64,000 nt of DNA. Source: Sorangium cellulosum So0157-2. GTDB lineage: Bacteria > Myxococcota_A > Polyangia > Polyangiales > Polyangiaceae. Positions 40,266-48,908 of this stretch are shown piece by piece. The notes below the pieces were generated by a model. That model did no database searches. It was not told the DNA's origin and worked only from the letters and a program-made list of their open reading frames with translations. Numbering within the stretch: position 1 is the stretch's first letter; each line of letters begins with the position of its first letter. Position numbers and translations under genes: made by a program. Location of the stretch: contig NC_021658.1 in assembly GCF_000418325.1 (NCBI RefSeq), positions 8,384,001 to 8,448,000 on the forward strand. Direction: 5' to 3'.

Positions 40266-41414
40266 TCACCAGCCGGGGTCCAGCGGCGGCTCGACGGGCG
40301 CGAAGTCGCTCACGTCCTCGAGATCGAGATTGCCCGCACCGCCATGCCGAAAGCAGGCGGTCGAGCCGTCGACGCGCACGGCACACACCAGGTTATAGCC
40401 GCCTTCTGCGAACACGTACCGCGCGGGTGGAACTGGCATGTCCCGACCGTCGTACCGTTTGCAGACGAGCGCATCCTGCTCGTCGATGGCACAGACGACG
40501 CCGACCGTCGCGGTGATCGATCGATAGCGCCCCGATGAAAACGCGGGCAGGTCCGGCCCCACGTCCAAGTTGCCAACTCTGTCGGCGGGTGGCCTGTGAC
40601 ACGAGATGGTGCCGTCCGTCCGGAGGCCGCAGAAGATGCCAATGCTCAGCGCGAGCTCCGCGAAGCCGTCGCCGGGCGGCGCCGTGGCGAAATTCGACAG
40701 GACGGTGCCGTCCGCTCGAACGGCGGCGTACATACCTTCCCACGCGCAGTACACGCGCGAAAATGGCCCGCCTTCCACGGAGTGGGTGCGCGTGGAGGGG
40801 CCGTCCGGCTCGCGCGGATTGTAGAGGAACATCTCGAACACGCCGTCGGACCGGAGCGAGCAAACCCCGACGTCGCCCCCCATGTTCGTCTGACGAAAGG
40901 CGACGACCTGCGAAGGGCTCTCCGGAATCGTGAACTCGGCCGCACGCAAGCGGCCGTCCTCGGTGAGCCCGATGAGCCCGTACCGCGTGAGCTGGACGCG
41001 CCGGTAGATCTCGTCGGGCAGCGGCGGGGCATCGACCGCGTCGGTCGACGCCGACGATCCCCAGCAGCGATACGCGCCGTCCGCCTTGGTGACGCAATAG
41101 CTTCCGATGTCGTCATCCACGGCCACCGTTCGTGCGCACACGAAGTCCGTCTCGATCCAGGCGCCATCCTCCGCGCACGTTTCGCGGCGGAAGCGCCCGT
41201 TACAGCGCGCTTCACCGGCCGAGCACGCGCCGGAGGAGGCGTTCGGCCCGCCACCATGACCGCCCGAGCCCGCCTGCGTTCCCGAGCTCGCCGAATCGTC
41301 AGGCCCGGTCTCCGCCGAGCCATCGTGCTCCAGGATCGTCGTTCCCCCGCATCCCCAGGGCGCGAGGAGCAGTGCGCTCGCCCAGAACCCCGCCGTTCTC
41401 CGCAAGCTCGCCAT
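40266..41414 (-). CDS. RCC1-like repeat lipoprotein
   Basis: A 382-residue lipoprotein from ATG 41414: lipobox APWGC, Gly/Ser-rich linker, a short Cys module (CSAGEARCNGRFRRETC), then repeated blade-like units of the type GxYCVTKADGAYRCWG, GVCSLRSDGVFEM, GIFCGLRTDGTISCH, VVCAIDEQDALVCKR and LVCAVRVDGSTACFR. Each unit pairs two Cys around a D-G turn, as in myxobacterial RCC1-type beta-propellers. It is predicted to be exposed at the cell surface; binding function unknown. Confidence 0.78.
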   Translation of the reverse strand: MASLRRTAGFWASALLLAPWGCGGTTILEHDGSAETGPDDSASSGTQAGSGGHGGGPNASSGACSAGEARCNGRFRRETCAEDGAWIETDFVCARTVAVDDDIGSYCVTKADGAYRCWGSSASTDAVDAPPLPDEIYRRVQLTRYGLIGLTEDGRLRAAEFTIPESPSQVVAFRQTNMGGDVGVCSLRSDGVFEMFLYNPREPDGPSTRTHSVEGGPFSRVYCAWEGMYAAVRADGTVLSNFATAPPGDGFAELALSIGIFCGLRTDGTISCHRPPADRVGNLDVGPDLPAFSSGRYRSITATVGVVCAIDEQDALVCKRYDGRDMPVPPARYVFAEGGYNLVCAVRVDGSTACFRHGGAGNLDLEDVSDFAPVEPPLDPGW

Positions 41415-41888
41415 GGCCGAAGAATAACCGAGGCGTATCCCGGCGGCGCCAGAAAAAAACGCGCTGTGCCAGGGGCGCGGTCGCGCTGCTCGAATCGGTG
41501 TCCAAGACATGATTCGCGCTCCGTTCGATTATTTCGACGCAAGGGGATCGCGCGCCAAGGTCCAGGTGTCGCGGACCCGATCGGGCAACGATTTGCTGTG
41601 GCGCGCTCCGCCGAGCAAAACCTTGCCGGCAAGATGTTGCCGAGGTCGCGACGCTCGGGGCCGACGATCTCCTTGGAGCTCGTCGCCGCCGCCCATCGCC
41701 GACGACGATCGCGCGCGCTCCTTCCGCAGGGCCCCGCTCGGCTCGCCATCGCCCCCGAGGTGTGGCCTCGCCGAGCGGCTCGCTCCGGAGCATGGCACAC
41801 GGGCTGCTGAGCGTCCTGGAGCGGTCGCGGTCGCGGTCGCGGTCGCGCGAATCGCAGTCACCCCGTTGAGCTCTCCAGGAGGTCCGCC
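41415..41888. other. gene-poor gap with hexamer repeat
   Basis: No supported gene. Four copies of GCGGTC lie at 41821-41844, about 45 bp before the DUF1842 gene. AT-richer DNA around 41500-41600 could hold promoters for the genes on either side. Confidence 0.45.
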
Positions 41889-42494
41889 ATGACCAACACT
41901 CCCTCACGCACAGGTCTGTTTCTCGTCAACTATGACATCGGCACTCCCGCCATCGGGTCGCCGAACCTCACCCTCTCGCTCACCGTCAATACGGTCCACA
42001 AGGTCGTGAACGGCTTCGGGCAGATCACGCAGACGGTGAGCCCGCCGCTCGACCTCCACACCCGGGTCGACGGGAGCTTCACGTACATGACGGTGATGCC
42101 CGACGTCACGCACATCCTCGTCGTCGCGACGGGCTACCCGCCGGTCCAGTGGCCTCCGGGCGGCGGCGTCGGCCCGGTGCTGCAGCCGAATTTCGAGCTC
42201 CGCATGGTCCTCGACAAGGGCTGGCAGGGCGGGACCGCGAGCTACAGCTTCGTCGAGGCGTCGGGGCGGCGGGTCGAGATCGAGAAGGCGGTGGTGACCA
42301 GCTCCGGCCAGAGGGGCGGCCCGATCCACACGCTCTACGGCCCCGCGATGCAGGAAGCCGCCGCGAGCGGCGACCTCGCGCGCATGAAGCAGCTCGCCGC
42401 GCAGGCCGAGCAGCACCTCTCGCAGAGCGCCGAGATCGAGTCGGCGCTCGCCGCGCTCAAGGCGGAGATCGGCCGGAGCGAGCGCGCGCGCTGA
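41889..42494 (+). CDS. DUF1842-DUF1843 fusion protein, probable maturase substrate
   Basis: A 201-residue protein. Residues 1-130 are a DUF1842-like beta domain (GLFLVNYDIGTPAIGSPNLT, SLTVNTVHKVVNGFGQITQ, SFVEASGRRVEI). Residues about 143-195 are a DUF1843 segment, PIHTLYGPAMQEAAASGDLA then RMKQLAAQAEQHL, holding the GDL motif. Known DUF1843 peptides are short and are encoded beside radical SAM/SPASM proteins annotated as GDL-motif-peptide maturases; the gene 40 bp downstream is such a protein. The C-terminal segment is therefore the likely modified part, with the beta domain a carrier. No signal peptide is present. Good binding site (CCAGGAGG) before ATG 41889. Confidence 0.8.
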   Translation: MTNTPSRTGLFLVNYDIGTPAIGSPNLTLSLTVNTVHKVVNGFGQITQTVSPPLDLHTRVDGSFTYMTVMPDVTHILVVATGYPPVQWPPGGGVGPVLQPNFELRMVLDKGWQGGTASYSFVEASGRRVEIEKAVVTSSGQRGGPIHTLYGPAMQEAAASGDLARMKQLAAQAEQHLSQSAEIESALAALKAEIGRSERAR

Positions 42495-42534
42495 GGCGCG
42501 CGGAGGCGCGGTCCGCCCGTGCCTGGAGGGAGCC

Positions 42535-44010
42535 ATGAGCCGAGCCGTTCGCGATCGAGAGACAGACGACTTCCGGAGGAACGTCCCCGTCCACGCGGTC
42601 TGGGAGATCACCCTCGCCTGCGATCTCAAGTGCCGTCACTGCGGCTCCCGCGCGGGCGCGCGGCGGGATCGCGAGCTCGACACCGCGGAGTGCCTCGAGG
42701 TCGTCGCGGCGCTCGCCCGCCTCGGCACGCGCGAGCTCTCTCTGATCGGCGGCGAGGCGTACCTGCGCAGCGACTGGATCGACATCATCCGCGCGGCGCG
42801 CGCCGCGGGGATGCGCTGCGCCGTACAGACCGGCGGCCGCAACCTCACCGAGGCGCGCCTCGCCGCGGCGGTGGGGGCGGGCCTCCTGGCGGTGGGCGTC
42901 TCCATCGACGGCCTCGCTCCGCTCCACGACGAGCTGCGGGGCGTGCCGGGCTCGTTCTCCCGGGCGATCGACGCCGTGCGGCGGGCGCGGGCGCACGGGA
43001 TCGCCGCCAGCGTGAACACGCAGATCGGCGCCCGCACCATGGACGACCTGCCGGCGCTCCTCGACGCGATCGCCGCCGCGGGCGCGACGCACTGGCAGAT
43101 CCAGCTCACGGTCGCGATGGGCAACGCCGTCGACAACGACGCCGTCCTGCTCCAGCCCTACCAGCTCCTCGAGCTGATGCCGCTGCTCGACCGGCTCTAC
43201 CGCGAGGGGCTCGACCGCGGCCTGCTCATGGTGGTCGGCAACAACATCGGTTACTTCGGCCCCTTCGAGCACCGCCTGCGCGGCGTCGGCGACGAGTCGG
43301 TGCACTGGACGGGCTGCGCGGCAGGGCAGAACGTGATCGGCCTCGAGGCCGACGGCACGGTGAAGGGGTGTCCGTCGCTCCGCACCTCCGGTTACGCCGG
43401 CGGCAACGTGCGCGATCTCCGGCTCGAGGACATCTGGAATCACGCCGAGGAGATCCACTTCGGCCGGCTGGCGACGGTGGACGCCCTCTGGGGCTTCTGC
43501 CGCACCTGCTATTACGCCGACGTCTGCCGGGGCGGCTGCACCTGGACCGCGGACTCGCTGTTCGGGCGCCCGGGGAACAACCCGTACTGTCACCACCGCG
43601 CCCTCGAGCTGGACCGGCGCGGCCTCCGCGAGCGGGTCGTCAAGAAGCGGGAGGCGCCCGGCGCGCCGTTCGCCATCGGCGAGTTCGAGCTGATCGTCGA
43701 GCCCGTGCCCGGCCGCGAGGGCGCGTCGCCCGCGCCGCCCGTGACCGCGGCCACGGGCGGCCTCATCCAGCTCCGGCGCCGCCGCGATGGCGCCGCCGCG
43801 CCGCGCGACGGCCGCGTGCCGCCGCAGCTCGCCCCGTGCCGCGCCTGCGACCGGTACATCTACCCGCGCGAGGCGACGTGTCCGCATTGCGGCGCCGACG
43901 TCGCCCGCGCCGCGGCGGCGCACGCGGAGGTCGTGCAGCGCCGCCGCGCCCTGATCGAGCGGCTCGAGCGCGCGCTGTCCGGAGCCGCCGCGGCGGCGTC
44001 GCGCGGATAG
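42535..44010 (+). CDS. radical SAM/SPASM peptide maturase (GDL-motif type)
   Basis: A 491-residue protein with GGAGGGAG 6 nt before ATG 42535. The radical SAM cluster is CDLKCRHC (Cys29, 33, 36), followed by a TIM-barrel with LSLIGGEAYL and VGVSIDGLAPLHDELRG. The SPASM region supplies auxiliary-cluster cysteines in GCAAGQNVIG, GTVKGCPSL and WGFCRTCYYADVCRGGCTWT, then NPYCHH. Unusually, the C-terminal tail carries a zinc-ribbon CRACDRYIYPREATCPHCGAD. It lies 40 bp after the DUF1842-1843 gene, so it is the probable enzyme that modifies that protein by SAM radical chemistry. The chemistry is not deducible from sequence. Confidence 0.88.
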   Translation: MSRAVRDRETDDFRRNVPVHAVWEITLACDLKCRHCGSRAGARRDRELDTAECLEVVAALARLGTRELSLIGGEAYLRSDWIDIIRAARAAGMRCAVQTGGRNLTEARLAAAVGAGLLAVGVSIDGLAPLHDELRGVPGSFSRAIDAVRRARAHGIAASVNTQIGARTMDDLPALLDAIAAAGATHWQIQLTVAMGNAVDNDAVLLQPYQLLELMPLLDRLYREGLDRGLLMVVGNNIGYFGPFEHRLRGVGDESVHWTGCAAGQNVIGLEADGTVKGCPSLRTSGYAGGNVRDLRLEDIWNHAEEIHFGRLATVDALWGFCRTCYYADVCRGGCTWTADSLFGRPGNNPYCHHRALELDRRGLRERVVKKREAPGAPFAIGEFELIVEPVPGREGASPAPPVTAATGGLIQLRRRRDGAAAPRDGRVPPQLAPCRACDRYIYPREATCPHCGADVARAAAAHAEVVQRRRALIERLERALSGAAAAASRG

Positions 44011-44032
44011 GCCGCGAGGGTCGCGGCGGGGG

Positions 44033-44809
44033 TCAGCGGGCGCCGTGCACGGGCGCTCCGAACGGGGCGCCGGTCATACCGCCGTCGATCACGATCTCGG
44101 CCCCGGTGACGTTGGACGACTCGTCGCTGGCCAGGAACAGCGCCACCGCGGCGACCTCCCTCGCGTCGCCCATCCGGCGCAGCGGGATCGCCGTGGCGAG
44201 GCGCTCCTCGAGCGCGGACGCCGCCGCGGCGTCGGGCGCGACATCCGACCAGATCGGCGTGCGGTGGGCGCCCGGCGTCACCTGATTGACGCGGATGCCG
44301 CGCGGCGCGAGCTCGGCGGCCAGGACGCGCGTCATCGAGCGAACGGCGCCCTTCGTCGCCGCGTACGCCGACCGGCCCGGCATGCCCATCACGGCGTGCA
44401 CCGAGCCGTTCAGGATGACCGACGCCCTGTCGTTCAGGTGCGGCGCGGCCGCCTGGACGGTGAAGAACGCGCCCGTGAGGTTCGTCCTGACGATGCTCTC
44501 GAACGCATCGAGGCTCGTCTCGCCGAGCGGGGTCGCGCCGCTGATACCGGCGTTGGCGAACACGATATCGAGCTTGCCGAACGCCTCCACCGCCCGGACG
44601 ACCGCTCGCTCGATCGACGGGACGTCCTGCACGTCGGCCCGGATCGCCAGGACGTCCTCGCCCAGCTCGGCCGCCGCGGCGTCGAGCGTCTTCTGGCTGC
44701 GGCCGGTGATCGCCACCTTCGCCCCCTCGGCGATGAACGCGCGCGCCGTCGCCAGCCCGATGCCGCTGTTGCCGCCGGTGATGAATGCCGTCTTTCCCTT
44801 CAGTCGCAT
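44033..44809 (-). CDS. SDR-family oxidoreductase
   Basis: A 258-residue classical short-chain dehydrogenase from ATG 44809: NAD(P)-binding TGGNSGIG (11-18), NAG in FANAGISG, catalytic S136, Y149 and K153, and the C-terminal VTGAEIVIDGGMTG. A typical length is 250 residues. Arg at GRSQ in the position after beta2 suggests NADP(H) preference. It is divergent from a GlxA-type regulator 264 bp away, which is the usual layout for local control. Substrate unknown. Confidence 0.9.
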   Translation of the reverse strand: MRLKGKTAFITGGNSGIGLATARAFIAEGAKVAITGRSQKTLDAAAAELGEDVLAIRADVQDVPSIERAVVRAVEAFGKLDIVFANAGISGATPLGETSLDAFESIVRTNLTGAFFTVQAAAPHLNDRASVILNGSVHAVMGMPGRSAYAATKGAVRSMTRVLAAELAPRGIRVNQVTPGAHRTPIWSDVAPDAAAASALEERLATAIPLRRMGDAREVAAVALFLASDESSNVTGAEIVIDGGMTGAPFGAPVHGAR

Positions 44810-45016
44810 GGTGGTCTCCAGGTCAACGAGGTCCGAGGCCCTCGGCCCCACCGGCGACGGAGCTCCGCGCCGTCGCCGGGGAGGGGTCGCCGCTCTCACG
44901 CCGCCGCGCCGGCGCCGAAGCGCGCCGCCGGCTCGCGATGATTCATGGTCGCCCTCGACGATGGCCGGCGGTGTTGCCGGCCCACGGAGAAGAACCTAAC
45001 CTGCGGCCTGTATGTC

Positions 45017-45048
45017 CGACATGTCGAAGATGCAACGTTTCAGGACAT
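45017..45048. promoter_or_regulatory. possible GlxA-type regulator site in divergent promoter
   Basis: CGACATGTCG (45017-45026) is a perfect 10-bp palindrome inside a wider ATGTCC (45012-45017) ... GGACAT (45043-45048) inverted pair. It lies in the gap between the SDR gene and the regulator, 26 bp upstream of the regulator ATG. Recognition by the regulator is inferred from position only. Confidence 0.35.
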
Positions 45049-45073
45049 CCGCGTCGTCGCGGACGGGTGAGCC

Positions 45074-46021
45074 ATGAGGACCATCGGACTTGTCGTTTAC
45101 CCCGGCTTCTCCGCGATGAGCCTCGCCGTGACGACCGTGTTCGAGACGGCCAACCGTCACGTCGGGACGCTGGAGTACAAGCTCACGCTGCTGTCGGAGC
45201 GGGGCGGGCCGGTGGCGACCTCGCTCGGGGTCGAGATCCAGACGGCGCCCTTCGGGCGCCGCGCGTTCGACACGCTGCTCGTCGCCGGCAACTCCGAGGG
45301 CTCGCCGGGCCCGCCGGGCGTGGCGCGCTATCTGCGCGCCGCCGCCCGGCGGACGCGCAGGATCGCCGGCATGTGCACCGGCGCCTTCGTCCTGGCCGAG
45401 GCCGGGCTGCTGGACGGCCGGCGCGCGACCACGCACTGGTACTTCGCGCGTCGCTTGCAGCAGAAGCACCCGAGCGTCGCGGTCGACGACGATCGCATCT
45501 TCATCGCCGACGGCCCGATCTGGACCTCGGCCGGCATGAGCGCAGGGATCGACCTCGCGCTGGCGCTGGTGGAGGCGGACCTCGGCGTCGAGGTCGCCCG
45601 GATGGTGGCGAGGAAGCTCGTCGTCTATCACCGGCGCGCCGGCGGGCAGTCGCAGTTCTCGGCCTTGCTGGACCTCGACGCGAAATCGGACCGCGTCCAG
45701 ACCGCGCTCGCCTACGCGCGGGAGCACCTCGGCGCGGACCTGTCCGTCGAGCGGCTGGCGCGAGCCGCGCACCTGAGCCCCCGCCAGTTCAGCCGCGTGT
45801 TCCGCGAAGAGACCGGGCAGTCGCCGGCGAAGGCCGTCGAGCGGCTGCGCGTCGAGGCCGCGCGGCTGATGATGGAGTCCGGCCGGTTCTCGGTCGACGA
45901 GGTCGCGCGCGAGAACGGCTTCGGCAACCGCGAGCGCCTGCGGCGATCGTTCGTCCGGGCCTTCGGGCAGCCGCCGCAGGCGCTCCGCCGCGCGGCCGGG
46001 CAGCTCGACGGCCGCTCCTGA
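45074..46021 (+). CDS. GlxA-family transcriptional regulator (DJ-1/PfpI + AraC HTH)
   Basis: A 315-residue regulator. Residues 1-180 form a DJ-1/PfpI-like domain (IGLVVYPGFSAMSLAV, AGMCTGAFVLAEAGLLDGRR, THWYFARRL) with the nucleophile-elbow Cys retained. The C-terminal 100 residues carry two AraC HTH motifs (LSVERLARAAHLSPRQFSRV, FSVDEVARENGFGNRERLRR). Such proteins usually activate adjacent catabolic genes; the divergent SDR gene is the obvious target. ATG 45074 follows a weak GGGTGAG. Confidence 0.9.
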   Translation: MRTIGLVVYPGFSAMSLAVTTVFETANRHVGTLEYKLTLLSERGGPVATSLGVEIQTAPFGRRAFDTLLVAGNSEGSPGPPGVARYLRAAARRTRRIAGMCTGAFVLAEAGLLDGRRATTHWYFARRLQQKHPSVAVDDDRIFIADGPIWTSAGMSAGIDLALALVEADLGVEVARMVARKLVVYHRRAGGQSQFSALLDLDAKSDRVQTALAYAREHLGADLSVERLARAAHLSPRQFSRVFREETGQSPAKAVERLRVEAARLMMESGRFSVDEVARENGFGNRERLRRSFVRAFGQPPQALRRAAGQLDGRS

Positions 46022-46052
46022 GCCGGCGGCGGGCGGGGCGGGCGCGCTCGCG

Positions 46053-47501
46053 TCACGGCGCGCGCGGCGATGACTCCGGCGCCTCGGCCCTGCGGGCGAG
46101 GGTGACGTACCGGAGGAGCAGGCTGATCGCGGACCAGAGCGCGAGCACGGCGAGCGGCCAGGCGAGCAGGCGCGGAAAGTACAGGGCGACCGCCGCGCCG
46201 CCGAGGAGCAAGAGCGCCCCGCCGAGCAGGATCGCGCCCTCGGCCGCGCCGAGGACACGGCGGTTCGTCATCGCCGCGCCCACGGTGTTGGCGAGGCGCA
46301 GGGCGCCCGCGGCGGAGCGCCCGGTCCCGGCCCCCCGCGGGCGGCGCCGCCTGTCGTGGACCGCGCGGCGCCGCGCGTGGAGGACGATCTCGGTCGCTCC
46401 GCGGAGATCTTCCTCGTACTGCGCCTGCATGCGCCCGGCGAACTCCTCATCCTCGATCGCCACGTCGATCTCGCAGTTCTCCAGCCAGCTCGCGATATTG
46501 AGGTTGCTCGACCCCACGCGCGCCCAGCGGCCGTCGGCCACCGCGGTCTTCGCGTGGAGCATCGAGCCGTTCCACTCGTAGACGCGCACGCCGGCCTCGA
46601 GCAGCGGGCGATAGCCGGCCCGCGACAGCCTGCCGATCGCCGGAACGTCGCTCGTGCCCGGCACGAGCAGGCGCACGTCCACGCCGTCGCGCGCCGCCGC
46701 GGTCAGCGCCTGGACGTACGGCGCGACGCCGACGAAGTACGCGTCGGTCAGCCAGAGCGTCCTCTGCGCCAGCGCGGCGACCATCTGATCGAGCCGGTAG
46801 AGCCCGGTGGTGCTCGGCAGCTTCGCCACCACGCGCAGGTCCACGGGGCCGACCGCCGGCGGAACGTCGGTGAGGACGGGCAGGTCGGCGGGGAGGCCTC
46901 CGCCGAGGGTCGCCCAGTTGTCGGCGAACGCCTCGGCGAGCGCGCGCACCGCCGGCCCCCGCACGGCGATGCCGGTGTCGCGCCACGGCGGCACGCGGCG
47001 CGCCGCATCGCCGAGCCATCGGCCGCTCACGCACACGCCGGAGACGAAGCCGACCTCGGCGTCGACGACGAGCAGCTTGCGGTGATCGCGCGCCACCCAG
47101 CCGAACGGGCTGGTGAAGCTGAAAGGGTTGTAGGTGCGGACCTCCCCGCCCGCCGCGCGCAGCGGGCTCCAGAAGTGGTCCGTCGACGCGCCCAGGCACC
47201 CGAACCAGTCGCGGATCACGCTGACGTGGACGCCCGCCGCGGCGCGCTCGGCGAGCGCGTCGCGGAACTCGCGCGCCAGCGCGTCGCCGTCGAAGATGTA
47301 GTTCTCGAACAGGATCGAGGTGCGCGCGGCCCGTATCGCGGCGAGCCATGCGTCGAAGTTCGCTCGCCCGTCGATCAGCAGATCGACGCTGTTGCCGCCG
47401 ATGAGCGGCGCGCCAGCGACCCGACTGAAGGTTTGCCGTGCGACGGCGCGCAGCGGCGCGTTCGACGGGGGGATGCGCGCGGGGACGCGAGCGGGGGTCA
47501 T
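46053..47501 (-). CDS. phospholipase D / cardiolipin synthase-like protein
   Basis: A 482-residue protein with two complete HKD motifs: H140-K142-D147 in DHRKLLVVD and H316-K318-D323 in HAKTAVADG, followed by GSSN. FENYIFDGDALAREF is typical of bacterial cardiolipin synthases. Unlike classical cardiolipin synthases, which have N-terminal membrane helices, the two hydrophobic segments here are at the C-terminus (about 425-465), after an Arg-rich stretch. Likely reaction: transesterification or hydrolysis of phospholipid headgroups at the inner membrane. It stands alone, convergent with the GlxA-type gene. Confidence 0.88.
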   Translation of the reverse strand: MTPARVPARIPPSNAPLRAVARQTFSRVAGAPLIGGNSVDLLIDGRANFDAWLAAIRAARTSILFENYIFDGDALAREFRDALAERAAAGVHVSVIRDWFGCLGASTDHFWSPLRAAGGEVRTYNPFSFTSPFGWVARDHRKLLVVDAEVGFVSGVCVSGRWLGDAARRVPPWRDTGIAVRGPAVRALAEAFADNWATLGGGLPADLPVLTDVPPAVGPVDLRVVAKLPSTTGLYRLDQMVAALAQRTLWLTDAYFVGVAPYVQALTAAARDGVDVRLLVPGTSDVPAIGRLSRAGYRPLLEAGVRVYEWNGSMLHAKTAVADGRWARVGSSNLNIASWLENCEIDVAIEDEEFAGRMQAQYEEDLRGATEIVLHARRRAVHDRRRRPRGAGTGRSAAGALRLANTVGAAMTNRRVLGAAEGAILLGGALLLLGGAAVALYFPRLLAWPLAVLALWSAISLLLRYVTLARRAEAPESSPRAP

Positions 47502-47707
47502 GGCACACGTTCAATGCCAGAGTTTTCGTGCCCCGTCGCGCGCCGCGTCGACGGCGGTCCCGGGGGTTGCCTGACGAGCGCGGCCCGAACGACTGGCGAG
47601 GCGTCTCGACGGCGGCCGAGGTGACGGTCGCGCCGCCGTACACCTGGCGCCCTTGAGGCCGCGGGCCGCCGTCGACCGCCGCTCCGTCGCGGCGTGGCGC
47701 GGCGCGC

Positions 47708-48808
47708 TCAGCCCTTCCAGGCGAGGCGCTTCCCCGCGGCGGAGGCCTCGGCGATCGTGTCGACGAGCCGGTGGAGCTTCAGCGCGTCGCGGAACGTCGG
47801 CGCGACCGAGGTGCCCTCCGCGAGGTCCTTCGCGAAGGCCGCGTACAGCTGCGCGATCTGGTGCGCGTCGTCGGACATGCCGCCCCGGGGGATCCAGGAC
47901 AGGCGCTCTGGCGTCGGGATCGGCTGGAGCGGCTGCCCCTCGCCGCGGGCGCCCGAGAGGCTCAGATCGTGGGACAGGACGAGATCGCCCTCGGTGCCCG
48001 TGAAGGTGCAGTTCAGGGTGGGACCATTGCGCTTCGCGGTCTCGAAATGGCCGGACACGACCGCTCCGCCCACGAGCGTCCCCGCGATGAGCGTCTGGTC
48101 CGGCGCCGTCACCGGCACGACCTCTCCCGTCTCGATCACCGTCGCCTCGTCGAACTGGCGGGCGACGACGCTGGACAGGCTCTCTAGCTCGCCGACCGCG
48201 GAGAGCACCGTGTCGAGGAAGTGCGCGGCGACGATCGTGAGCACGTGGGCGCCGTTCTTCGCGTCGGCCGCGTACGCGTCGGCGCGCGGCCGCCGCGCGG
48301 CGGCCATCGGCAGCGCGACGTGCATCGTCACCGACCGCAGTCGGCCCACGTAGCCCTCGGCGATCAGCTCGCGCAGGTGGAGCACGCTCGGCGCGAGGCG
48401 CCGCTGGAGCCCGATCGCCGTGCGGACGCCGGCGGCCTCGGCGGCCCCGGCGAGCTCGGTGGCCTCGGCGAGCGAGACGCCGAGCGGCCACTCGCACAGG
48501 ATGTCCTTCTTCGCCGCGACGGCGGCGCGGACGGGCCGCGCGTGCTCGGGCGCGCGGACCGAGACGACGACGAGATCGACGTCGGGGTGCTCGATCAGCG
48601 GCTCGGCGCGGTCGAACGCGTGGCGCGCCCCGAAGCGGCGCGCGGCCTCGTCGGCGCTCGCCTGCCTCGTGGTGCTCACCGCCGTGAGCTCGTACGCGCC
48701 GCCGAGCGCCGCCAGCGCCGGCAGGTGCGTCGCCACGGCCCAGCCCCGGTCCGGGCTCGCCCCGATGATCCCCACGCGAATCTTCTTCGATCCTCTGATT
48801 CCGCTCAT
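47708..48808 (-). CDS. Gfo/Idh/MocA-family oxidoreductase (Gal80-like)
   Basis: A 366-residue protein from ATG 48808. The N-terminal Rossmann domain begins IRVGIIGASPDRGWAVATHL. The family motif usually EKP is EWPLG here (ILCEWPLGVSLAEA), as in Gal80-like members and some dehydrogenases, so the catalytic Lys may be replaced by Trp. The C-terminal domain includes VHVALPMAAARR-like and HFLDTVLSAVGE segments. It is divergent from a TetR gene across 100 bp containing three similar operators, so it is almost certainly the main TetR target. It is either a sugar-type oxidoreductase or a non-catalytic NAD(P)-sensing protein. Confidence 0.87.
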   Translation of the reverse strand: MSGIRGSKKIRVGIIGASPDRGWAVATHLPALAALGGAYELTAVSTTRQASADEAARRFGARHAFDRAEPLIEHPDVDLVVVSVRAPEHARPVRAAVAAKKDILCEWPLGVSLAEATELAGAAEAAGVRTAIGLQRRLAPSVLHLRELIAEGYVGRLRSVTMHVALPMAAARRPRADAYAADAKNGAHVLTIVAAHFLDTVLSAVGELESLSSVVARQFDEATVIETGEVVPVTAPDQTLIAGTLVGGAVVSGHFETAKRNGPTLNCTFTGTEGDLVLSHDLSLSGARGEGQPLQPIPTPERLSWIPRGGMSDDAHQIAQLYAAFAKDLAEGTSVAPTFRDALKLHRLVDTIAEASAAGKRLAWKG

Positions 48809-48837
48809 GGTCGCTCCTCGATGGGCCGCTCCGGCCG

Positions 48838-48904
48838 AACCGGAGGGCCGCTCCGCTATAACCGGAGGGTTGCTCCGGTTAACATACGGAGGGATCCTCC
48901 GGTT
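48838..48904. promoter_or_regulatory. three tandem TetR-type operators
   Basis: Consensus AACCGGAG-N5-CTCCGGTT. The central copy (48860-48880) is perfect. The left copy (48838-48858) matches AACCGGAG-N5-CTCCG, then differs. The right copy (48884-48904) matches CGGAG-N5-CTCCGGTT. Centres are 22 and 24 bp apart, about two helical turns, so dimers could bind side by side. The array covers the whole core of the divergent promoter and ends 4 bp before the TetR ATG, implying autorepression. Confidence 0.8.
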
Positions 48905-48908
48905 TGCA

